DNA of 45,313 nt from positions 1 through 45,313 of the forward strand of contig JMRP01000022.1 in the NCBI GenBank assembly GCA_000708525.1, written 5' to 3'. The position numbers and the translations under genes were made by a program. Source of the stretch: Cyanobium sp. CACIAM 14. Lineage in GTDB: Bacteria; Cyanobacteriota; Cyanobacteriia; PCC-6307; Cyanobiaceae. The first letter of the stretch is position 1. Every line of letters begins with the position of its first letter. The notes beneath the pieces are model-generated. The model was not told the DNA's origin. It ran no database searches and saw only the letters and a program-made list of their open reading frames with translations. Positions 1-9,079 of this stretch are shown here, piece after piece.

Positions 1-150
1 ACGCGGGAGCATGGCGTCCTCAACAAGAGCCGGAACTGGGCAGCATCAGTCTCGCCCCACCCATCAGAACTTCTCCTGAATATTTTCAGGCTTTGCGCAG
101 GAGATCCACCAGAAAGAGACCTCCCCTTCCATGCCGGGGGGCTCTTATAA
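1..150 (+). CDS. C-terminal end of an unidentified protein (partial)
   Basis: Frame 1 is open from the first base of the window to a TAA at 148-150 and encodes about 49 residues, rich in charged and aromatic residues and ending HAGGLL. It could be the tail of a gene that starts outside the window. I do not recognise a family from so short a piece. The neighbouring downstream gene is a glycosyltransferase, so a glycan-related enzyme would fit, but that is only context. It could also be a chance open frame. Confidence 0.35.
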   Translation, partial: TREHGVLNKSRNWAASVSPHPSELLLNIFRLCAGDPPERDLPFHAGGLL

Positions 151-560
151 CAGGGAAGGATCAGCAGCATCCAATGGATGCGGGTCAATCCTCGCGAGGG
201 TTTAGGAATGCATGGAGACAGGCAGGTGAGCGTCCTTAAGGGGATCACCAGCATCCGATTGCTCGCGATCAAAGCAACCCTTTCCCGAGGGATTGGAGTC
301 GGGAAGATTCTTTCCTTCTTAAGCTGGAAGTCACGAGATTCAGAAGCAGACGAATCACACCTTGGCGCTGCAACAGCAGCACTCTCACTAAGTTCCCACA
401 TCTTCATAGACGGCAGCCTCATGCCTGGAGTTACCAAAAACCATTTGAGGCCGAGCTCAGTGGGCACCAATAGAGAGAGTGACCGCAGTCGTTGGGAGAA
501 AGCCTACCCTGAGACAATTAGTGAATGGCTCCCTGAAGGCTGCCATTGTTGAGCAGAACT
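151..560. other. Spacer with no convincing gene
   Basis: This 410-base stretch separates the partial frame at the left edge from the large glycosyltransferase. One frame is open from 178 to 552, but its product has no recognisable motif, mixed low-complexity composition and no ribosome binding site. I see no tRNA, terminator or repeat. It may be decayed coding DNA or a long leader. Confidence 0.4.
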
Positions 561-3500
561 ATGGAGATCGTCGTCTACACGCAGTACTACCGAACCCGCA
601 CGGAGGAAAGGCAGCGGGAGATCAATGAGTGCCTGCGTCGCAACCTGAATCACCCGCGCATCAGCAGGGTGATGTTGTTTCTCGAGTCGGACGCCCCTCC
701 ATTGCCCGAGGCCACGGTACCCGTGGAGGTTATCCAGAGCAACGAGAGGATGACATATGCAGAATGGTTCCGCTGGGTGCGCCGGCAGGAGCAGGGCATC
801 GCGCTGTTGCTCAATTCCGACATCTATCTGGATGAAGGTCTGGAGCAACTGACGAACACTTTCGATCGCCCGGACGTGTTCCTGGCGCTCACGCGGTACA
901 ACCCAGGCCAAGCGGGGCTCCACCTCAACGATTACCCCCACTGGACGCAGGATGTCTGGGGTGTCCGTGCCGATGCCGATCTGCCGGAAAGCCTTCTTTA
1001 TGCGAGCAGCTTCCCGCTGGGCTTTCCCGGCTGTGACAACCGCATCGCCTATGTGATGTGGAGCCACGGGTTCCATGTGCGCAACCCGTGCTACCACGTG
1101 CGCAGCGTGCATCTGCAGGCCTCTGCGGCGCGCGCCTACGACAAACTCGGTGATCGCCTCTATGGAGGGGTGAGCTATGTGCATCCCGGGCTCGCCCCAT
1201 GCGAAGATGCCGAGCTCGAGTTCACCATTTGGACCCGTTCAGCGGATCGGCCCGCGGGCGTGCTGGTCAATCAACAAGCGGTAGAGATGGGGGTGCACCA
1301 GCTTCTGCATCGAGATGATAAGGAAGCGAAACGGTTCCTCAACCTGCAACAGTTCACCGGCATGGCCTGGGTGAATGAGGCGCTGGGGTCAGCCCACATC
1401 GATGGTCTTCCTCCCGGCTTCCTCAGCGAGGACACGATTTTCCTGTCCATGCCGGTGCTCCTGAATGGAGGAGTGGCCCTTCAGCTGCGGCAGGCCATGT
1501 GCCTTGAGGGATTAACCCTCAGACTGCCTCGCCGCTGTGAGATCGAGTATCAACTGGAAGTGGTGGGGCGCAACCACGAGGGCGTAATAGTGACCTTCAA
1601 GGATCAGCAGGCGCTGACCTTGTCTTCGGGCGGCGGACGACAGTTCTGGCAGCCGAAGGAACTGAAGGGCCATGAGTTGGTGACACTGGAACTGCGGTTG
1701 ATCGGAACCGATGCCGAACCGGGATGGGGGCCCGGCGAGGGGGCGGAGCTGGTGTTGTTCTTCGACAAGTCGTCCCCGAAGGAGCCGCCGAGTGCGAGTC
1801 CGCCCCCGAAGCAGCGCAAGGAATCGGGAGTAGCAGCCGCAGAGGCCGGCATCGAACCCGGCATCGCGGCGATCGCCGAGAGCATCCACGGGGTGATCCC
1901 CCGTCAGGAGGTGGATGTCGCCTCCATGAGCAGCATCCGCAAGTACGGCACCCGCTTCGAGGTCCTCGCCGATGGGGAGGCCCTCTACTTCCTTGATCGC
2001 TTCTGGCCCACCGTTGGACGCGTGGCCTTCCGGGGTTCGGCAGCAGAGGCACAGGAGCTGGGAGAGGAAGCCCTCTTCGCCGCAGGATTCCTGCAGCCGA
2101 TTCTGGAGTGGAAACCGGAGCAGATCGCCTCCGAGAAGCGCCACGCCGCCGATCTGCTGTTCTGGCAGTTCCCCTGCCGCACCGAGGAGGACGCCTACGA
2201 CGCCCACAGGACGATCGAAGGGCCCCAGCGTGTCGACGATACCTATCAGGTCTATGTGGGCCTGCCCTGGGCCACCTTCATCGACCGCGGCGTCAACAGC
2301 CACGCCACTGGGGACCAGTACCCGGAAACGCTGCTGCTGGCGTTTCGCAAACGCACCGAAGCGATCGCCCGCCAGCTGGAACAGTGGGGGAGGAAGCTAC
2401 AGGTGCACAGCGTCTGCCAGCACATCTTCTGGCGTGACGCAATAGCGAAGATCAAGGAAACCGGGGTCACCGACCTCTGGATCTCCCACAAGGAAAAGGG
2501 ACTGAATGAGCAGCAGGGGGTGCGCCTGCACAGCTGGAGCCTCTATGCTGTGAATGATCGAGATCCGAAGAGAAGGCAAGGGCTTCATTTTGTGCCGATT
2601 GAGCAACGCCCTGTCTTTGCCTCCTTCAGTGGCGCTTACATGAAGCACTACATCAGCGACGTCCGCCAGCGGATGGCCAGTCTTTCTGATCTCGAAGGCT
2701 ACCGGGTCACGATCAACGATATGTGGCATTTCAACAAGGTAGTGTACAACTACCAGGTCTTTGGTGATGTGAGCAAGAAAAACGCTATCGACGATGATGA
2801 GGTCAGAAACTACAACGAGCTTTTAAGCCACACCCAGTTCTCCCTCTGCCCGGTGGGCGCCGGCCCGAACACACTGCGACTTTGGGAGTCCCTTGCCGTG
2901 GGTTCGATCCCGGTCGTGCTCTCAGATCGGCATGAGCTGCCCGATCTGCGCCGCCTTCTGCCGGGTGAAGCGATCACCTGGGAGGATGTGGTAGTTCTGC
3001 ATCCGGAAGCCGATCTCGATCAGCTAGATGCGAGGCTTCGGCGGATGTCTTCCGCCGAACGACATCGGCGCCAGCTTCTTTGCCGCAGGGTGTATGAGGC
3101 AGCTGTGGCGATGACCTGCTTCGGGAGCAGCAGGAGGGAAGCTGCGCCGATCCCCCTGCTGCAGGAGCTGTTCCGGCCGCAGCAAGTGCAGGTGCCGGAA
3201 GTCACACAATCAGCGTTCACCGGTGTGGCCCGGAAAGTGCCCGCCGCGATGTCGCTGGAAGGCGAAGGTCCTAGAACCATCGTGGTCCATCTGGATCATA
3301 CGGAGAAGCTGCTGGGATTTCACCTTGAGGCTATGGGCTGCAGCCTTGAAGAAATCAACGTCACGATCAACCGCTACCGGGAATACAACAAGTTCGACGA
3401 ACTCCCCTGGTCCCTCGAGCCCCTTGGGGACGGTGAAGCCTGGTTGTGGCTGCCGAAAGGAGAAGCGTGGTGGGCCATGGGGCTGAAGCTCACCGCGCAA

Positions 3501-4637
3501 TGGAAGCACCCCCAGGAGGGAAGACCAGCGGCGGAGATCCGGCTGGCGGTGCTGAGCGAGAGGAATGCCTTCGCGCGGGAGGCCAGACGACTCGATCGTG
3601 CCGGCATCCTCAAGGCGGCTTCCGATCGCAATGCTGAGCGGCAGGACGACACCTTCGACACCAAGCACATCAACAGCGGGTTGATCCTGTCGAGATTGCC
3701 GGAGGTGGCCCGGCCGGAGGATGTGGTGGCCGGAAACGAGCTGTTTCCACCTGTGGCGTCCCCAACCACGAATCTGATCGGAGAGCCCCTCGGCGACGGC
3801 ATCACGATGTACGTGCATCTGATGAACCGCAATGAGAACGTGCGGAAGAATCTGCCGAACTGGTTGCAGCAGCGCTTCGATGAGCTGATCCTCCTGGATT
3901 GGAGCTCGAAGGAGCCGGTGGCGGAGGTGCCCGGAGTGTTTGATGATCCGCGGGTCCGAGTGGTGCGAGTGGATGGACAGACCAAGTTCATCCGCACGCT
4001 GGCCCAGAATCTGGCCAGCCGGATGGCGCGAAACCAGCGCATCTTCAAGTGCGATTCCGATGTTGAGTTCAAGGGAGATTTCTTCTCCGCCCATCCTCTG
4101 GAACCAGGCGAGTTCTGGGTGGGGGACTGGCATCACGCGAGGGACAACAACGAACGGCATCTGCATGGCGAAACCTACTACTACATCCAGGATTTCCTCA
4201 CGGTGGGCGGCTATGACGAACGCATCAAGTCCTACGGGCAGGACGACACGAATCTGAAAGATCGCATGGTGCTTGCTGGCCTCAGCAAGAAGGTGTTCGA
4301 TTATGACTTCATGGAACATCAGCACCATGCTCAAACCGCAAGGGCCCAGGGGAGCCATGGCATTCATCCCATGGTGGCGACCTATGCGAACCGGGTGATG
4401 TCCCGGGCAACACCCTTATGGCCAAGCCATGCCATTGGCACTCATTTCACAAGGGGCCCGTCATCAGAGAGACTCCTGCATTTCCAGATCGCAACATCTC
4501 CTGAGGAGGCGACCACAGAAGCCCATGTGAGTGAAGCAATGAATACCATTGTACGCTGGTATGTGAGCAATGATAAGGCTCTCACGATGAGCCAAGAAGA
4601 CATGAACGGTGTAATCTGGGAAAAACAGGTCGAGTGA
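561..4637 (+). CDS. Multidomain glycosyltransferase with exostosin-like centre
   Basis: A 1358-residue protein with at least three enzyme-like parts. Residues 1-230 look like a GT-A type domain: it opens MEIVVYTQYY and has an NSDIYLD stretch near residue 90 resembling a metal-binding DXD. Residues about 545-850 resemble exostosin/GT47, with the SLCPVGAGPNTLRLWESLA stretch near residues 760-780 followed by GSIPVVLSD. Residues about 1080-1300 form a second GT-A-like unit with CDSDVEF near 1163 and a GGYDERIKSYGQDDTNL acceptor-side stretch. The linkers carry beta-rich segments of unknown function. The ATG at 561 was chosen because homologous-looking sequence starts there; an earlier non-ATG start at 546 adds only five residues. 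No signal peptide or membrane segment is seen, so it probably acts in the cytoplasm, adding several sugars to one surface polymer. Substrates cannot be deduced. Confidence 0.8.
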   Translation: MEIVVYTQYYRTRTEERQREINECLRRNLNHPRISRVMLFLESDAPPLPEATVPVEVIQSNERMTYAEWFRWVRRQEQGIALLLNSDIYLDEGLEQLTNTFDRPDVFLALTRYNPGQAGLHLNDYPHWTQDVWGVRADADLPESLLYASSFPLGFPGCDNRIAYVMWSHGFHVRNPCYHVRSVHLQASAARAYDKLGDRLYGGVSYVHPGLAPCEDAELEFTIWTRSADRPAGVLVNQQAVEMGVHQLLHRDDKEAKRFLNLQQFTGMAWVNEALGSAHIDGLPPGFLSEDTIFLSMPVLLNGGVALQLRQAMCLEGLTLRLPRRCEIEYQLEVVGRNHEGVIVTFKDQQALTLSSGGGRQFWQPKELKGHELVTLELRLIGTDAEPGWGPGEGAELVLFFDKSSPKEPPSASPPPKQRKESGVAAAEAGIEPGIAAIAESIHGVIPRQEVDVASMSSIRKYGTRFEVLADGEALYFLDRFWPTVGRVAFRGSAAEAQELGEEALFAAGFLQPILEWKPEQIASEKRHAADLLFWQFPCRTEEDAYDAHRTIEGPQRVDDTYQVYVGLPWATFIDRGVNSHATGDQYPETLLLAFRKRTEAIARQLEQWGRKLQVHSVCQHIFWRDAIAKIKETGVTDLWISHKEKGLNEQQGVRLHSWSLYAVNDRDPKRRQGLHFVPIEQRPVFASFSGAYMKHYISDVRQRMASLSDLEGYRVTINDMWHFNKVVYNYQVFGDVSKKNAIDDDEVRNYNELLSHTQFSLCPVGAGPNTLRLWESLAVGSIPVVLSDRHELPDLRRLLPGEAITWEDVVVLHPEADLDQLDARLRRMSSAERHRRQLLCRRVYEAAVAMTCFGSSRREAAPIPLLQELFRPQQVQVPEVTQSAFTGVARKVPAAMSLEGEGPRTIVVHLDHTEKLLGFHLEAMGCSLEEINVTINRYREYNKFDELPWSLEPLGDGEAWLWLPKGEAWWAMGLKLTAQWKHPQEGRPAAEIRLAVLSERNAFAREARRLDRAGILKAASDRNAERQDDTFDTKHINSGLILSRLPEVARPEDVVAGNELFPPVASPTTNLIGEPLGDGITMYVHLMNRNENVRKNLPNWLQQRFDELILLDWSSKEPVAEVPGVFDDPRVRVVRVDGQTKFIRTLAQNLASRMARNQRIFKCDSDVEFKGDFFSAHPLEPGEFWVGDWHHARDNNERHLHGETYYYIQDFLTVGGYDERIKSYGQDDTNLKDRMVLAGLSKKVFDYDFMEHQHHAQTARAQGSHGIHPMVATYANRVMSRATPLWPSHAIGTHFTRGPSSERLLHFQIATSPEEATTEAHVSEAMNTIVRWYVSNDKALTMSQEDMNGVIWEKQVE

Positions 4638-4649
4638 AGATATGAATTG

Positions 4650-4671
4650 ATCGGAATGGGCCTTTTCCGAT
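4650..4671 (+). terminator. Weak hairpin after the glycosyltransferase gene
   Basis: A perfect 7-bp stem (ATCGGAA with TTCCGAT) around an 8-base loop lies 13 bases after the stop codon. No uninterrupted T run follows, so it is at best a poor intrinsic terminator or an RNA-stabilising hairpin. Confidence 0.3.
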
Positions 4672-4703
4672 GCCGCTATTATCTTTATGCCGCTATTATC
4701 TTT
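4670..4703 (+). repeat. Perfect tandem duplication of a 17-base unit
   Basis: The unit ATGCCGCTATTATCTTT occurs twice back to back (4670-4686 and 4687-4703) with no mismatch. It overlaps the foot of the hairpin after the glycosyltransferase gene. Perfect identity suggests a recent slippage duplication. Confidence 0.85.
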
Positions 4704-5579
4704 GAATTCCACGAAGATAATTCTTGTCGCATGCTTCCACTTGAAGGTCTTGAATATTACTCTGATTCACTGCCTCTTTTCAGAATAACCGGCACTTACC
4801 CGGCTGGCTCCCCATGCCCTACTACGGTTTGGCACTTTTCCATTGCACATAAGCGTGTTGAGGATCAGAATCCCTTCCTACCTCTTGCAAGCATCTTCCT
4901 CATTGCAAATACACCTAAGCAAAGGAGAGGAAGCAATCTCCAACGGCTTTAATGCTGTTTTTTGATCACAACTCTTCTCTTGACGAGAACACATATCAGA
5001 TCAAGAACTCCGGCAATAGCCCCTGCTCTCTTGTCCTAGATGCCAAGCGAGAGCTCAACCTCAATAGACCGTATATGGCAAAGAAAGCATGTCAAGGACA
5101 TCCCAATCACGCAAGGCTAAAACTCTCGTAAACACGACTACACGAATATAAACGAGCTTGTCCCAGCGTTTAAAGGCACAGAGTTGCTATCTTTCGAGGA
5201 AGTCATAACCATGTACAATTTCTCGTTGGCTGATGCTTTTTCACATCAGAGAAGAGGGCCTGCTCTAGCCCATAGGAGTATCTACTGTGTGGTTGTCCCG
5301 TTATCTCAACACCATCTGATGGAGGTAGGGATGTATGGTATTGTAAATGGAATTCTCTGATCTGCGATGCAGATGAAGCCTCTGTTGCCGCAGCCTTCAA
5401 TGGCGCAAGGAGGAAACTGGAATGAGGCCAGTTTGGTCGACAACGGATAAGAGCAATGCACGTACATCAGCAATTCATGGCGCGAGATTCTATTTATAGA
5501 ATCATTGCGGATCTCTTTCAGCTATCTGATTGCAAGAGTTGTCTAATGCATTACGCACAAACTATAGATTCAAATCGCC
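4704..5579. other. AT-rich spacer without a recognisable gene
   Basis: Composition is clearly more AT-rich than the core genes to the right. The open frames here are short, lack ribosome binding sites and have no family-like motifs. The stretch ends at a transposase fragment, so it is probably scarred island DNA. I see no tRNA, CRISPR or terminator. Confidence 0.5.
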
Positions 5580-5803
5580 CTTCAACTAGATTGTCTTCGG
5601 AAACCTTCTTGCGGAAGCGCTCCCGGCTTGTTGGGTGCGGCACACAGTTCTTTCGGGCTGAATATCCGCATCACGCTTGGGCCATCGACTTCCGGTTCAA
5701 CCAGACGATGGATGGCCTAATACAAAAGATCCTGAACGTCGCGGATGAATTCAGCCGCAGTTTGCCTACTCATGCATGTGGAGAGGCACTGCAGGGGGGC
5801 TGA
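5580..5803 (+). pseudogene. IS3-type transposase fragment (integrase core)
   Basis: The encoded stretch AEYPHHAWAIDFRFNQTMDG, followed by KILNVADEFSR, matches the start of the IS3 OrfB / rve integrase core. There the usual pattern is AE(Y/H)PNHVWALDF with the first catalytic Asp, then LNVxDEFTRE. The frame stops about 15 residues later, so the remaining catalytic Asp and Glu and the whole C-terminus are missing. The open frame extends upstream to 5456, but that part does not resemble a transposase N-terminus. No matching orfA or terminal repeats were found. It is a dead remnant marking past insertion activity in the island. Confidence 0.7.
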
Positions 5804-5860
5804 CTTCATCGAAACGACCAATTATCTGCTCAGACTCTACCCACACCCGCCTCACCCCCA

Positions 5861-6601
5861 ATGACCGGTCTCAGCCCGTTTAAAATACTAGCCACTAGAT
5901 TCAGCTGGCCTCACCCATCATGGGCAGGCAAATCAACTGAAGAGTATAATGCGTGGACAGAGAATAGAATTGCACTCTTCGCCAAGTATACAGCCAAGAG
6001 CATCAAGAACTGCTATGTCAAGCCAGACGCTTGGATCATATTAATTGGAAGCGATCAAGAGCATGTCAAGAGCAGGCTTGCGGATATTCTCAAGGATTGC
6101 AATTGTCATTACAATATTGCGGCATACCAAGGCCTTTCCGTTCAGGCAACTGTGATGAAAGCCGTTGACAATATAAGCTATCCAAAACCCGTCATAACCA
6201 CTAGACTTGACGCAGACGACATGGTATCAAGCGACTTCTTTGCGACGTTAAGTAATATTGAATACCCTTTTATCGGCAATGCATGTATAAGTTTTTGCAG
6301 CGGATCCACATTCGTTGCAAATAAAGAAAAGTACTATCATCAATCCTATCCCGATAACCCTTTCCTGTCCGTATTCGAATATTGCAGAAACCCCTATGAG
6401 GCGCAGACGGTATACTTCAGAATGCATACAGAAGTCCTAGCTCACGTCAGGCATCAAATATTTCCCAGAACCTACTATCCAATGTGGGCATCAGTGGTTC
6501 ACAATGAAAACCTTGAGAACAAGTATTTACTGGATGTAAGCCGCGTTTCGTTCAATGAAACCGCTGTGCTTCACAAACGATTTGGCTTAAGTAACGACTA
6601 G
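5861..6601 (+). CDS. Putative rhamnosyltransferase-like protein
   Basis: A 246-residue protein that resembles the putative rhamnosyl transferase family (PF11316 type). The best marker is TTRLDADDMVSSDFF around residues 111-125, where DADD would be the metal/nucleotide-sugar site of a GT-A fold. FILIGSD-like and YEAQTVYFRMHTE stretches also fit. There is no signal peptide or membrane helix. Codon use is far more AT-rich than in the genes at 14-30 kb, and the gene sits between an IS3 fragment and a broken IS21 element, so it was probably acquired horizontally. No clear Shine-Dalgarno precedes the ATG. The sugar specificity is guessed from the family name only. Confidence 0.65.
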   Translation: MTGLSPFKILATRFSWPHPSWAGKSTEEYNAWTENRIALFAKYTAKSIKNCYVKPDAWIILIGSDQEHVKSRLADILKDCNCHYNIAAYQGLSVQATVMKAVDNISYPKPVITTRLDADDMVSSDFFATLSNIEYPFIGNACISFCSGSTFVANKEKYYHQSYPDNPFLSVFEYCRNPYEAQTVYFRMHTEVLAHVRHQIFPRTYYPMWASVVHNENLENKYLLDVSRVSFNETAVLHKRFGLSND

Positions 6602-6740
6602 ATACATGCCTGTCTTTACTGAGACGCTCTACTTCTCTTCTCCAAGCACTTACCTGCAATTGTCAAGCTCGAAACCATACAAGAATACCTTGAATCGAGT
6701 CCCTGTTCGCTCCGTGTCCAATTAAGCGGCGCGAGGACGT

Positions 6741-6851
6741 TGTCTTTCTGGAGCCGGTCATGGCGTCCGCAGACCAGCGATCCCGTACGGTTCGGAGCTG
6801 GCACGCTCGCTGGCCGTCTTCGCCGAGCTGATCGGGGAGGTGGCGGCATGA
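6741..6851 (+). pseudogene. Possible C-terminal stub of istA
   Basis: A frame ending in a TGA at 6849-6851 overlaps the ATG of istB (6848-6850) by the ATGA arrangement seen in IS21-family elements. It encodes a short tail (YGSELARSLAVFAELIGEV). IS21 istA normally spans more than 1 kb, but the sequence to the left changes character near 6740 and shows no integrase motifs. The identification rests on position, not on similarity. Confidence 0.35.
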
Positions 6852-7853
6852 GCAGCAGTCCACGGAACCGATCCACGGCGCCGCCGCCACCGGTGCCGAC
6901 CGAGGATCTCAAGGCGATTCTCACCCGTCTGCGGCTACCGGCCATCCGCGACCGCCTCGATTCCCTGCTGGAGGAAGCGGCGCGGCGGGAGATGAACCTC
7001 AGGGAAGCTCTGGCCTGGCTGTGCGCCGCGGAGGTCGCCCGCAATGACAAGCTGCGCATGGAGATGGCCCTGCGCCTGGCCCGCTTCCCCTACGCGCGCA
7101 CGGCGGAGACCTTTGATTTCGAGGCGCAGCCCTCGATTGACGCGGCCCAGATCCGCGAACTGGCGACCTGCGGCTGGGTGGCCAACGGCGACAAGCTGCT
7201 GCTGCTCTGCCCACCGGGTGTGGGCAAGACCCATCCGGCGGTGGCGCTGGGCCGTGAGGCGGTGCGACTGGGCCCCAGCGTCCAGTACGTCGGCGCCATG
7301 GAGCTGATCAGCGCCTTGGCCAAGGCCAAGGCCCAGCACGCCCTGGAGGCCCGGCTGAGCCAATACAGCAAGAGCTGGCTGCTGATCATCGATGAGCTGG
7401 GCTACCTGCCCCTGGAGCCGAACGCCGTCTACCTCTTCTTCCATCTGATCTCCCGCTGCTACCAGCTCGGCAGCGTGCTGATCACCTCCAACTGGCCCTT
7501 CATGGAGTGGGGGGAGGTATTCGGCGAGCCTCATTCGCCTCCTGCACCACAGCCACGTGCTGACGATCCGCGGCGACATCTTCCGGCTCAGGGAGAAGCG
7601 GCGCAGTGGCCTGCTCCGCCCACAGGCGGGCGGCTCCTCCTCCCCGGCTGCCGATGGCCTACGGCCACCGACAGCCGGGGAGGAGGCCTGAGGAGGAACC
7701 CCGATCCACAGCCCGGCATGCCGGGACCCCAACACCACACGGAACACCGATGAAACACAAAGCCAAGGGCCGCCGGAAGGCGCCCGTCACCAAGCCGTCA
7801 GGTGGACCAGTTTTCGTGTCGCCGGAGGACCAAAAGCGGATGATGCTCGTATA
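6770..7853 (+). mobile_element. Remnant of an IS21-family insertion sequence
   Basis: The remnant consists of an istA stub, broken istB, and a right-end region at about 7800-7853. That region carries two GGACCA-type motifs (7804-7809 and 7828-7833) of the kind repeated in IS21 ends. No matching left end is visible upstream, so the left half was deleted. Boundaries are approximate. Confidence 0.55.
6848..7691 (+). pseudogene. istB: IS21-family istB ATPase, frameshifted
   Basis: The first 226 or so residues are a typical IstB/DnaA-like transposition helper. They include a helical N-terminus, a Walker A-like PPGVGKTHPAVALG (Pro where Leu is usual), Walker B LLIIDELGYLP and the ITSNWPFMEWGEVFG sensor stretch. 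After GEVFG (about 7525) the normal C-terminus continues in another frame as LLHHSHVLTIRGDIFRLREK and ends at the TGA at 7689-7691. Compared with the family, about six or seven residues are missing at the junction, so a deletion of roughly 20 bases, not a multiple of three, broke the gene. The unshifted frame runs on into Pro/Arg-rich nonsense until 7753. With istA also missing, the element cannot move by itself. Confidence 0.8.
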
Positions 7854-7918
7854 GATCGTCAAGCCCCCTGGCGCAGCTTGTTGCCGATGCCATGAGGTTG
7901 GTGCGGCCGGCTCTCCAT

Positions 7919-7967
7919 CCGCCAACCAGCCCGCCCGCTCCGCCATTGCGGGCGGGCTGGTTGGCGG
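7919..7967. repeat. Perfect 20-bp inverted repeat with 9-base loop
   Basis: The left arm 7919-7938 and right arm 7948-7967 are exact reverse complements (arm starts CCGCCAACCAGCCC), with a 9-base spacer TCCGCCATT. It lies between the IS21 remnant and the end of the IS110 transposase gene. No T run follows on either strand, so it is not a classical terminator. A palindromic REP/MITE-like unit or an IS-associated structure are the main options. Confidence 0.9.
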
Positions 7968-7996
7968 GAGCCTGGGCTGTTGCCCCCCTTGGAGGC

Positions 7997-9079
7997 TCAT
8001 GCCTTCTTCAACCTCACGGCTGGACTACCCATGAGGATTCGGAACACCTCGCGGGCAATGAAACGCTTGAGGCAGCGCAGGATCTCCGCTTTCGAGAGCC
8101 CCTCCTCTGTTCGTCGCTCGGCGTAGGCCTGGGTCTGCTCATCCCATCGCAGCCGCACCACGGCGATCCGGTGGAGGGCCGCATTGGCCTGACGGTTGCC
8201 GCCCCGATTCAGGCGATGTCGGTGGGTCTTGCCAGAGCTGGCTGGAAGGGGATTGACGCCGCAGAGCGCTGCAAAACTGGCGTCACTGCGCAGGCGCTCC
8301 GGGTTATCCCCAGTCGCGGTGAGCAGAGTGGCGGCATTGTCGACTCCCACGCCAAAGGTCTGGCGCAGAGCGGGACAAACAGCCTGAGTGAGCTGATCAA
8401 GGTCGTCCCGCAGCTCGGCGATTTCCGCTTCCAGGGCCTGAACACGACGCGCCAGGGTCCGGAGTGCTCGTTTGGCCGCCGCCACTGGGGCATCCAGAAG
8501 GCCTGGCCTCAGGGCCGCGCAGGCTCGGATCAGGGCACCGCGGTGCAGAGGTTCCAGTCGCTCGCGCAGGGCGGCCGGAGCGGTCACCAGGATCGCCTTG
8601 ATCTGGTTGATCACTCGGGTGCGGCTCTCGGTGGCCGAATCTTTGGTGCACTTGAGCATGCGGATCATCTCCACCCTCTCGCTTCCGGACTTGGGCGCCA
8701 CCGTGGCCGAGCCGGCGATCCACGCTCGGGCAGCGGCCTCGGCATCGATGGCGTCGTCCTTGCCAAGCCGGCGCCTGGTGGAGCGATCGGGACGGTTGAC
8801 CTCAACGACAGGAAAGCCGGCATCAAGAAGCTCGCGGCAGAGCCCGGCTCCGAACGAACCGGTGCCTTCCACGGCAAAGACAGGCGCGTAGCCGAACTGC
8901 TCCGTCCAGGCGATCAGCTGGTCGTAGCCACAGCGGGTTGCGGGGATCCGGCATTCGCCGAGCCTGCCGCCGTGGGGAGCCAGGGCCACAGCCACATGGG
9001 CCTCCTTGTGAGTGTCGACGCCAATCACGACGTCGGGGGTGTGCTCCTGGCCAGGATGTGCCAGTATTGATGAAGCCAT
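7997..9079 (-). CDS. IS110-family transposase
   Basis: A full-length 360-residue DEDD recombinase. The N-terminal RuvC-like domain shows VVIGVDTHKEAHV (first Asp), VFAVEGTGSFG (Glu) and RLGKDDAIDAEAAARAW (Asp pair). A helical coiled middle follows. The C-terminal Tnp_20 (transposase IS116/110/902) domain has LCGVNPLPASSGKTHRHRLN and GNRQANAALHRIA, including the Ser nucleophile region typical of this family. The ATG at 9079 was chosen because the conserved domain begins 12 residues later; upstream in-frame sequence to 9346 is Ser/Pro-rich and not conserved-looking. It has no frameshifts, so it may be active. IS110 enzymes use a noncoding bridge RNA, and the long leader at 9080-9360 is the natural place for it. 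Confidence 0.92.
   Translation of the reverse strand: MASSILAHPGQEHTPDVVIGVDTHKEAHVAVALAPHGGRLGECRIPATRCGYDQLIAWTEQFGYAPVFAVEGTGSFGAGLCRELLDAGFPVVEVNRPDRSTRRRLGKDDAIDAEAAARAWIAGSATVAPKSGSERVEMIRMLKCTKDSATESRTRVINQIKAILVTAPAALRERLEPLHRGALIRACAALRPGLLDAPVAAAKRALRTLARRVQALEAEIAELRDDLDQLTQAVCPALRQTFGVGVDNAATLLTATGDNPERLRSDASFAALCGVNPLPASSGKTHRHRLNRGGNRQANAALHRIAVVRLRWDEQTQAYAERRTEEGLSKAEILRCLKRFIAREVFRILMGSPAVRLKKA

Noticed and set aside
178-552. 124-codon plus-strand frame before the large glycosyltransferase
   Set aside because: No motif or ribosome binding site; the product looks like random translation.
5203-5400. 65-codon minus-strand frame in the AT-rich spacer
   Set aside because: No ribosome binding site, no motif and no neighbour on the strand.
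7892-9070. 392-codon plus-strand frame opposite the IS110 transposase
   Set aside because: It is the antisense shadow of a gene with full DEDD and Tnp_20 motifs.
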